A DNA stretch of 5,673 nt from NCBI GenBank assembly GCA_025453855.1, contig JALOPO010000135.1:1-5673 (forward strand), in the 5' to 3' direction. The stretch comes from Gemmatimonadaceae bacterium. GTDB lineage: Bacteria > Gemmatimonadota > Gemmatimonadetes > Gemmatimonadales > Gemmatimonadaceae. Shown piece by piece: positions 1-5,389 of the stretch (position 1 is its first letter; every line of letters starts with the position of its first letter). The position numbers and the translations under genes were made by a program. The notes beneath the pieces were generated by a model that searched no databases, had not been told where the DNA came from, and was given only the letters and a program-made list of their open reading frames with translations.

Positions 1-86
1 GTGCGGCCGCGGTGGCCGTCCGGGCAGTCACGGGACATGCGTGGACTCGGTGCGGGTACGGGGGCGCCGTGAGGGGCGCCGCGTGA

Positions 87-110
87 GCGTCGCGGGCGAC
101 GGCGCGACGC
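87..110 (-). terminator. Possible terminator hairpin after the operon
   Basis: GCGTCGCG (87-94) and CGCGACGC (103-110) form an exact 8-bp GC stem with an 8-base loop, 37 bases past the chelatase-like gene's stop. A second hairpin, GGCGCC (63-68) with GGCGCC (75-80), follows. Neither is followed by a T-run on the minus strand, so intrinsic termination is uncertain. The remainder of 1-146 holds nothing else that I can support. Confidence 0.3.
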
Positions 111-146
111 GAGCGCCGCCACTCTCGCCCGCGACGGGACGGAGGA

Positions 147-1184
147 TCAGGGCGTGTGCCCGCCGGCGTGCGCCGCCGCGGCCGGACGCACTGGCGTCGT
201 CGCCGCGCCCACCGGCGCCGTCGATGCCTCACGGACGCGCCGCTCGATCAGGCGCGCCATCGCCGCGTGCGGGAGCAGCGGCTCGCCGGCGTAGCGCGAC
301 GGCGTTCCGGCGATGTCGCGCGGCACCTTGTCGCGGCTCACCGCCCCCTTGCTCACGAGCACCGGCACGACCACCACCGGCTGCTGCGTCGCCATCGCCT
401 GCAGCTCGATCAGTTCGCGGATCCGGCGCACCGCCTCGGCGCGCACCGGCGCGGGCGCGTCGTCCCGCACCAGGTCGACCTTCACGTCGCGGAACCCCGT
501 GCGCGCGCGCACCGTGTCGGCCACCGGGCGCAGCTTCTCCATCCATGCCGCGTACGCTTCCGCGCTCTCCGGCCCGTGGCCGACGATCATCAGCGCCTTC
601 CCGTGCGGCGACGGCTCGGCCGCCAGCGCGCGGTCGGCCAGCACCTGCGCGAGTTCGGGCGCGTCGTCGATCGCCGGCGCCAGGAGCAGCGGGAGCCGCG
701 TCGCGGGACGCTCGATCCCGCTCATGTGCAGGTGGTGGTGCATGACCGGGTCGAGGGTCACGCTGTCGCCCGCGAGCCAGCGGATCTGGTCGTAGTGCCC
801 GCTCGAGCTCGAGACGAGCAGCGGCACCACGACGATGCGCGACACCCCGCGACGCTCGAGCGCGGCCACCGCATCCTGGAAGCGTGTCGTGGCCGCCGCA
901 CGTCCCATCAGGAAGCTCACCTGCACCGGGCCGCCGGTGCGCGCGTCGCGCGCCACGTCGAGCACGTGCGCGTTCCACGTCGAGTCCCCGCCGTGCGCGA
1001 CGACGATCGTCCCGACCGACTGCGCGGCGAGCGGTGCGGCGATGGCGAGGAGGAACGAGAGGACGGAAGCGCGGAGGCGTCGCGCGCGCGAAGCAGGGGA
1101 GTGCATGGGAAGCGGACGGTGGGACGGTGGGGACGGCATGCCGATACGACGCGGTGCAGCGTTCGGCGGGACGGTGGCGCTCAT
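147..1184 (-). CDS. Exported CbiX/SirB-like chelatase-fold protein (sirohydrochlorin cobaltochelatase family)
   Basis: Family members insert Co or Fe into sirohydrochlorin in the cytoplasm; this one looks periplasmic. With the start at 1184 it has 345 residues: basic stretch 33-38, hydrophobic core 40-53, likely cleavage LAA|Q at 54/55. Two chelatase-like halves follow. The first (about 57-190) has VAHGG (His64) and PLLVSSSSGHYDQI (His130), matching the two metal-binding histidines of CbiX. The second (about 197-320) has VGHGPES (His203), but at the matching second site reads VSKGAVSRDKVP, with no histidine. Additional histidines sit at 149-151 and 153 and near the C-terminus. The ATG at 1184 overlaps the receptor stop as ATGA, hence this start; an ATG at 1106 gives a more ordinary signal peptide and 319 residues, and one at 1139 is also possible. 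No clear Shine-Dalgarno is seen. Family is fairly sure; substrate and direction of reaction are unknown. Confidence 0.85.
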   Translation of the reverse strand: MSATVPPNAAPRRIGMPSPPSHRPLPMHSPASRARRLRASVLSFLLAIAAPLAAQSVGTIVVAHGGDSTWNAHVLDVARDARTGGPVQVSFLMGRAAATTRFQDAVAALERRGVSRIVVVPLLVSSSSGHYDQIRWLAGDSVTLDPVMHHHLHMSGIERPATRLPLLLAPAIDDAPELAQVLADRALAAEPSPHGKALMIVGHGPESAEAYAAWMEKLRPVADTVRARTGFRDVKVDLVRDDAPAPVRAEAVRRIRELIELQAMATQQPVVVVPVLVSKGAVSRDKVPRDIAGTPSRYAGEPLLPHAAMARLIERRVREASTAPVGAATTPVRPAAAAHAGGHTP

Positions 1185-3388
1185 CGCGGCGTCGACTGCC
1201 CGACGTTCCACGAGAGCGCCGTGTACACGTGGCGCCCCGTGAAGCCGGCCCACGCCGCGGGGAGTGCGTTCAGCAGGTTGTCGGCGCCGACGACGAGCTC
1301 CATCCCCGTCGTGAAGCGCCGCGCGAGGCGGGCATCGATGCGCACGAACGCGTCGCGCCAGCTCGAGACGCGCCCGGTGGAGTCGCGCTCCATCGGCGTG
1401 CGCCCGGTGGCGACGGTCGTCACGCTCGTGCGCACCCCGAACGGGAGCGTGCGCGCGAGCGCGACACGTCCGCTGTGCGCCGGTCGGCCGAGGAGCGGGA
1501 GCCCGGTCGTCCGGTCGCGCGTGCGCAGCGCGCCGTAGCCGGCATCCACGCGCCAGCCGCCCACCAGGAGTCCGGTCTCCATGTCCACGCCCTGCGTCAT
1601 CCCGTCGTCGACGTTGGCGTAGCGGAAGACCGGCGCCTCGCCCGGCTGCGTGACCGGCCGCGTCTCGATGAAGCCGCGATAGCGATTGTGGAAGAGCTGC
1701 GCGCGCACGAAGCCGGCCGCCCACGTCCACTCCGCGCCGAGGCTCGCGTTGCGCGACGATTCGGGACGGAGCGCGCTGTCGCCGATCACCGCGTAGCCGG
1801 CATTGGTGTTGGTGAAGAACATGTACAGCTCCTTGAAGTCGGGGACGCGGAACCCCTCGCCCGCCGACGCCCGGAGCGTGAGCCGCTCGCTCGCGCGCCA
1901 CCGCGCCGCGAGGCGCGGCGTGAGCCGCGAGCCCCACTGCGCGCTGTGCGACAGCCGCGCGCCGGGCACGACCGCCAGGCGCGACGTGGGCGCCCACTCG
2001 AGCTGCGTGAACGGCTCCACCAGCAGCAGCGATCGCGCCCCGCCCGTCACGCGCTCTCCTTCGATCGCGTCGCGACGGAGCTGCGTGCCGAGCGTGAGCA
2101 CGTGCGTGCCACGCGCGCCCAGGCGCGCATCGTAGAGGAGCTCGGCCTGCGCGGTGCGCTGGTGCTGCCGCCGCCCCGTGTCGCCGGCGATCGGGAGCGC
2201 GAGCGTGCTGGTGCGCGCCACGTTCTCGAAGTCGGAGAGCGACACCGTGGGCGCGACGCGATGCCGGCCGCGCACCCAGGCGCCGCTCACGCGGGCATTG
2301 AGCTGCCGGTTGTCGGCGAAGCCGAAGAAGGTGCCCGTGCGCCACCGCTGGCGCTCGTCGAGCGCGAGCACGTTCGCCTCGAGGCTGCGCGACGAGTCGG
2401 GGCGCCAGCGGAGCTTGAGCGCGCCGTCGGTGCGATCGCTCAGCGCACCATCGCCGCTCGCACGCCCCGGCGTCATGAAGACGTGGCGCCGCTGCACGTC
2501 GAGCTGCGAGCCGTACGCCCCGCGCCCGAGCGCCAGCGAGAGCGTCCCGTCGCGCCGGTCCTGCGACCCGAGCGTCGTGCCGAGCGTGAGCGCGCTCGTG
2601 CCGCGCGCCGGCGTGCGCGTGATGATGTTGATCACGCCGCCCATCGCATCGGTGCCGTAGAGCGTCGACTGCGGTCCCTTCACCACCTCCACGCGCTCGA
2701 CCATCGCGGTGGGGATTCGCGCCAGGTCGAGCGTCCCGCCGATGCGCCCCGTCACCGGCTGGCCGTCGAGGAGCACGAGCACGCGCTCGCTCGAGAGCCC
2801 CTGGAGCATGACGCCCGCGCCCGACGGATGCCCGCCCTGCAGCTGGATCCCCGTCTGCTCGAGGAGCACGTTCGCGAGGTCGGCGGCGCCCGTCCGTTCG
2901 ATCTCGGCGCGCGTCACGACCTCGATCGTCGTCACCGCGTCGGCGAGGCGCTGCGGACGACGCGCCGCGGTGACCACCGTCTGGTCGAGCGACTGCGGCA
3001 CCGCGTCGAGCGAGAGGACGAGCGTCGCGCGCGCCGCCGCGTCGGTCGACCAGCGCCGCGTGGCCGGTGCGTAGCCGAGCCGGCGCGCCACGACGCGCAA
3101 CTCGCCCGTCGCCGGGACGCGTGCGCTCCACGTCCCCCGCGCATCGCTGCGCAGCCGCAGCGTGTCACCGGTGATCACCAGCACCTCGGCGTCGGCGATC
3201 GCGCGCGCGGTGGCGGCATCGCGCACCACCCCCGTCACGCGCACCGGCACCGGCACCGGCAGCGCGCCCTGCGCGCGCAGCGTCGGCGCGGCGAGGAGCG
3301 CCAGCGTCCCGACGGCGACCATGGCGCCACGGTCACGCATCGCCCCGCGTCGCCGCCGACGTGCCGCCGTGCCACGCGTCGCCGTCAT
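1181..3388 (-). CDS. TonB-dependent outer-membrane receptor, probably for haem or another tetrapyrrole
   Basis: Ligand-gated outer-membrane porin powered by TonB-ExbBD; 735 residues, a normal length. Order: signal peptide (hydrophobic about 22-36, cleavage LRA|Q at 39/40); carboxypeptidase-like regulatory domain about 48-128 (starts VTGVVRDAATARAIADAEV); TonB-box-like DQTVVTA at 135-141; plug about 146-257 with LVLLDGQPV and the plug-end GGVINIIT (250-257); beta-barrel to the C-terminus. EGFRVPDFKELY (511-522) followed by ALRPE (539-543) matches the FRAP...NPNL region of haem receptors, but no histidine lies between these motifs, where haem receptors usually carry one. His187 in the plug could be a ligand. 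The ATG at 3388 overlaps the lipoprotein stop (ATGA); an in-frame ATG at 3340 would give a shorter, more ordinary signal peptide. Tetrapyrrole specificity is inferred mainly from the neighbours; a siderophore or cobalamin receptor is the alternative. Confidence 0.93.
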   Translation of the reverse strand: MTATRGTAARRRRRGAMRDRGAMVAVGTLALLAAPTLRAQGALPVPVPVRVTGVVRDAATARAIADAEVLVITGDTLRLRSDARGTWSARVPATGELRVVARRLGYAPATRRWSTDAAARATLVLSLDAVPQSLDQTVVTAARRPQRLADAVTTIEVVTRAEIERTGAADLANVLLEQTGIQLQGGHPSGAGVMLQGLSSERVLVLLDGQPVTGRIGGTLDLARIPTAMVERVEVVKGPQSTLYGTDAMGGVINIITRTPARGTSALTLGTTLGSQDRRDGTLSLALGRGAYGSQLDVQRRHVFMTPGRASGDGALSDRTDGALKLRWRPDSSRSLEANVLALDERQRWRTGTFFGFADNRQLNARVSGAWVRGRHRVAPTVSLSDFENVARTSTLALPIAGDTGRRQHQRTAQAELLYDARLGARGTHVLTLGTQLRRDAIEGERVTGGARSLLLVEPFTQLEWAPTSRLAVVPGARLSHSAQWGSRLTPRLAARWRASERLTLRASAGEGFRVPDFKELYMFFTNTNAGYAVIGDSALRPESSRNASLGAEWTWAAGFVRAQLFHNRYRGFIETRPVTQPGEAPVFRYANVDDGMTQGVDMETGLLVGGWRVDAGYGALRTRDRTTGLPLLGRPAHSGRVALARTLPFGVRTSVTTVATGRTPMERDSTGRVSSWRDAFVRIDARLARRFTTGMELVVGADNLLNALPAAWAGFTGRHVYTALSWNVGQSTPR
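3243..3260. repeat. Three tandem copies of ACCGGC within the receptor gene
   Basis: Three exact hexamer copies, in frame, encode the Pro-Val-Pro-Val-Pro-Val stretch at residues 44-49 of the receptor, just after the signal cleavage site. Copy-number change by slippage would keep the frame and only alter the length of the mature N-terminal linker. Confidence 0.8.
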
Positions 3389-4413
3389 CCCGCCACCGGC
3401 GCGTACCGGAAGGTGATCACGCGCGGCGTCCCGGTCGGCGAGTAGTAGTCGATGATCTGGAGCTTCCAGGTCGTCGACCCGCGACGGATGAAGTAGACGT
3501 CGTACGTCGGCGCGATGCGGTTGTCGCCGCCGAGGTTGTAGTTGAAGAAGCGCGCGGTGCCGAAGATCCCGGCGAAGGCATCCACCCGGTACGCGTTGGC
3601 CGCCGTGGCCGTCGGCGTCGCCGCGGCGAAGGTGGTGCCGCGCACGCGCGCCGCCGCGCCGCGCCCGGGCCCGCTCACGCCGCCGTTGACGAGGATCGCG
3701 AAGCCCTCGACGCGCACGTCCCAGTCGGTCGGGCTGGTCGTCGGCTGCCCCGTCTGCAGGTCGAAGGCGACCGCGCCGGCGGTGGCATCGAGCGTCGCGG
3801 TGCGCGTGGCGCCGAAGGCCGCATCGGCGAACGCCGCCGTGGCGTACTCGATCGTCACGCGCCCGGGCGAGGTCGCGGTCGCCCCGTCGAGGCGCGTGAC
3901 GCGGAGCTTGGCCACGCCGCTCGAGTCGGAGAGCCGCACGAAGGCGAGCGAATCGGGGGCCGCCACGGCCGACGCGCCGTTCCCGGTGAACCAGCCGGCC
4001 AGCGACGGGGTGAGCCGGTCGCTGGTGAAGCTCGCCGTCGCGGGGACACGCGTGACACTGTCGAAGTCGGCGCGTTCGGAGGCCGGCGTCATCGCCAGCC
4101 ACTGGGCCGCGGTCGGCGCCTGCGCGCTGTTCTGGCAGAGGCAGGCGCCGGTCACGCCGCCCGGCCCGGCCTGCCCGCCGTTGAGCGTCACGTTGGTGGC
4201 GAAGAAGGCGATGTCCCACGCCCCCGACTCCCGTGCGCTCGGCGTGGGGACGACGCGGGCGCTGTCGGCGAGGCGGACATAGACCCAGCCGGTGGCCGCG
4301 TCGACCGTCATCGTCCCGGCCGCGAGCGGCGTCGGCGGGGCGGCGACCTCGTCGGTGCTGCAGGCGGCGGCGACGAGGGCCGCGAGGGCGGGGAGGAGCG
4401 AACGGACGCGCAT
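3385..4413 (-). CDS. HmuY-family surface lipoprotein (haem/tetrapyrrole-binding-like)
   Basis: HmuY proteins are surface lipoproteins that capture haem and pass it to the partner receptor HmuR. This 342-residue protein has an N-terminal lipoprotein signal: basic start, hydrophobic stretch, LVAAAC with Cys18 as the lipidation site. A WDIAFFATNVTLNGG segment (66-80) recurs as WDVRVEGFAILVNGG (231-245), and the C-terminus (YDVYFIRRG, TTWKLQIIDYYSPTG, ITFRY; about 304-337) is the most HmuY-like part. It is longer than the roughly 200-residue P. gingivalis HmuY and appears to hold one and a half to two related modules. It contains no histidine at all, whereas P. gingivalis HmuY binds haem through two histidines. 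Possible ligands here are Met35, Met108 or the Cys91-x-Cys93 pair. First gene of the operon, 54 bp downstream of a Fur-box-like site, with no clear ribosome-binding site. Family is fairly confident from motif reading; ligand unknown. Confidence 0.85.
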   Translation of the reverse strand: MRVRSLLPALAALVAAACSTDEVAAPPTPLAAGTMTVDAATGWVYVRLADSARVVPTPSARESGAWDIAFFATNVTLNGGQAGPGGVTGACLCQNSAQAPTAAQWLAMTPASERADFDSVTRVPATASFTSDRLTPSLAGWFTGNGASAVAAPDSLAFVRLSDSSGVAKLRVTRLDGATATSPGRVTIEYATAAFADAAFGATRTATLDATAGAVAFDLQTGQPTTSPTDWDVRVEGFAILVNGGVSGPGRGAAARVRGTTFAAATPTATAANAYRVDAFAGIFGTARFFNYNLGGDNRIAPTYDVYFIRRGSTTWKLQIIDYYSPTGTPRVITFRYAPVAG

Positions 4414-4466
4414 GACTCGTGGGCGGCAGCGAAGGGTGGCGTAGCTCGAACGGCGGCAGCACTACA

Positions 4467-4481
4467 TGAGAACGATTCTCA
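4467..4481. promoter_or_regulatory. Fur-box-like operator
   Basis: TGAGAACGATTCTCA has exact 6-bp arms (TGAGAA/TTCTCA) and matches the 7-1-7 Fur consensus TGATAATnATTATCA at 11 of the 14 arm positions. GC-rich bacteria often show the TGAGAA...TTCTCA version. It lies 54 bp upstream of the lipoprotein start, and 165 bp upstream of the cytochrome start on the other strand, so it is best placed to repress the minus-strand operon. No convincing -35/-10 pair could be fixed; TGTAGT (minus strand, 4466-4461) is a weak -10 candidate beside the box. The call rests on the motif plus the iron/haem-type operon; a related metalloregulator such as Zur or MntR cannot be excluded. Confidence 0.7.
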
Positions 4482-4502
4482 ATGACCACGACGCATTCTA
4501 GG

Positions 4503-4540
4503 CCGGGGAATTCCGAGTATGCAAGTCGGCATTCTCCCGG
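4503..4540. repeat. Imperfect inverted repeat in the divergent intergenic region
   Basis: CCGGGGAAT (4503-4511) pairs with ATTCTCCCGG (4531-4540) with one bulged base, around a 19-base loop. It sits between the divergently read lipoprotein operon and the cytochrome gene, next to the Fur-box-like site. It could be a second regulator site or a hairpin in the cytochrome leader RNA; chance is also possible in such GC-rich DNA. The rest of 4414-4646 shows no gene. Confidence 0.35.
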
Positions 4541-4646
4541 ATGGGCGCGCGCGGAATCGCCGACGTCCCCATCATTCCCACCGTCCACGCCGCACGCCGG
4601 GCGGCGCCCCCGCCGCTCGGCCTCGCACCCCTCCGCCGCCGCCGCC

Positions 4647-5096
4647 ATGCGCCCGCCGCTCCTTCGCGCCCTCGCCGCCACCGCCTTTGCGGCCGTGGCG
4701 CTCCCCGCCGTCCTCGTCGCGCAGGACGGCGCCGCCCTCTACGCCCGCTGCGCCGCCTGCCACCAGGCGAACGGCACCGGCGTCCCCGGCGCCTTCCCCC
4801 CGCTCGCCGGCTCCGAGTGGGTCGTCGGCAAGCCCGATGCGGCCATCCGCATCCTCCTCCACGGCGTGCAGGGGGCGCTCACCGTGAAGGGCGTCACCTA
4901 CAACCAGTCGATGCCCGCCTACGGCACCGGCCAGATCATGACCGACGCCGAGGTCGCGGCCGTGCTCACCTACGTGCGCACGAGCTTCGGCAACAAGGCG
5001 AGCGCGGTCACCGCGGCGCAGGTCGCCGGCGTGCGCGCCGCCACCAAGGGGCGCAAGGCGCAGTGGATGGAGGCGGAGCTCAAGCCGTTCCGCTGA
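4647..5096 (+). CDS. Secreted class I c-type cytochrome
   Basis: Small periplasmic or membrane-proximal electron carrier, 149 residues. Signal peptide 1-25 (hydrophobic 8-25, cleavage LVA|Q), then the single haem-attachment motif CAACH (35-39), with His39 as the proximal haem ligand, and SMPAYG (88-93), where Met89 is the expected distal ligand. Between them, FPPLAGSEWVVG resembles cytochrome c domains that accompany oxidases and PQQ-type dehydrogenases; TDAEVAAVLTYVR (99-111) is the usual C-terminal helix. About 35 residues of Lys/Arg-rich tail follow. The reading frame stays open back to an ATG at 4482, but that start would lie against the Fur-box-like site and put 55 low-complexity residues before the signal peptide, so the ATG at 4647 is preferred. 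No Shine-Dalgarno is visible. Divergent from the haem-type operon; its redox partner is not in the window. Confidence 0.92.
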   Translation: MRPPLLRALAATAFAAVALPAVLVAQDGAALYARCAACHQANGTGVPGAFPPLAGSEWVVGKPDAAIRILLHGVQGALTVKGVTYNQSMPAYGTGQIMTDAEVAAVLTYVRTSFGNKASAVTAAQVAGVRAATKGRKAQWMEAELKPFR

Positions 5097-5098
5097 TC

Positions 5099-5119
5099 GC
5101 GCGCGTCCGGCCCGCGCGC
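5099..5119 (+). terminator. Possible terminator hairpin after the cytochrome gene
   Basis: GCGCGCG (5099-5105) pairs with CGCGCGC (5113-5119) across a 7-base loop, starting two bases after the cytochrome stop codon. There is no T-run. The position fits termination, but alternating GC runs form such stems easily by chance. Confidence 0.3.
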
Positions 5120-5162
5120 CGGCGACGCCGTGCCCTCACATCGTGGCACGCGTCGGTAACGA

Positions 5163-5179
5163 GTGCCCGGCCCGGGCAC
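5163..5179. repeat. Exact 17-bp interrupted palindrome GTGCCCGGCCCGGGCAC
   Basis: Two exact 8-bp arms flank a single central C. It is 67 bases past the cytochrome stop and 210 bases before the next start codon. It could be a dimeric-regulator operator for the downstream gene or a second hairpin of the cytochrome terminator; as RNA the stem would be 6 bp with a 5-base loop. A 12-bp direct repeat, CGTGGGCGCGCG, follows at 5208-5219 and 5222-5233. The rest of 5097-5389 shows no gene. Confidence 0.55.
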
Positions 5180-5389
5180 ACGAGGCATCCGGTCGGCATT
5201 CACTCACCGTGGGCGCGCGGTCGTGGGCGCGCGCTCGCATGGTGCCCGATGCGGAGTCCCTCCGGCGCCGCGCGACCAGCTCGCGCGGCGTCGTTCGTTC
5301 AGTCTGCCTTGCCGATGTCCTCGCCTTTCCGACCGTCCCCGTCGCTCGCACACCCCACGCCATCACGTCGCCGCGCGCGACACGCTGCC

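Noticed and set aside
1..38. Possible further minus-strand gene starting at the ATG at 38 (MSRDCPDGHRGR, running off the window)
   Set aside because: Only 12 codons are visible, with no ribosome-binding site and intervening hairpins; not enough to call.
1185..3131. Upstream extension of the chelatase-like frame, open for about 1.9 kb across the receptor gene
   Set aside because: It is a shadow frame of the receptor gene, Arg/Ala/Pro-rich with no domain; only the part downstream of 1184 shows a signal peptide and chelatase motifs.
884..3445. Very long plus-strand open frame (853 codons) opposite the operon
   Set aside because: Low-complexity Arg/Ala/His/Glu-rich translation typical of antisense frames in GC-rich DNA; no motif, and the opposite strand has clear protein families.
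3361..4485. Long plus-strand open frame opposite the lipoprotein gene
   Set aside because: Gly/Arg-rich, motif-free translation; antisense shadow of the HmuY-like gene.
4414..4640. Cobalamin riboswitch upstream of the operon
   Set aside because: It was considered because of the chelatase and TonB receptor; no convincing B12-box or multi-helix leader is visible, and the Fur-like site explains the region better.
4482..4646. N-terminal extension of the cytochrome from the ATG at 4482
   Set aside because: The start overlaps the edge of the Fur-box-like palindrome, and the 55 added residues are Ser/Pro/Arg-rich and precede an otherwise complete signal peptide.
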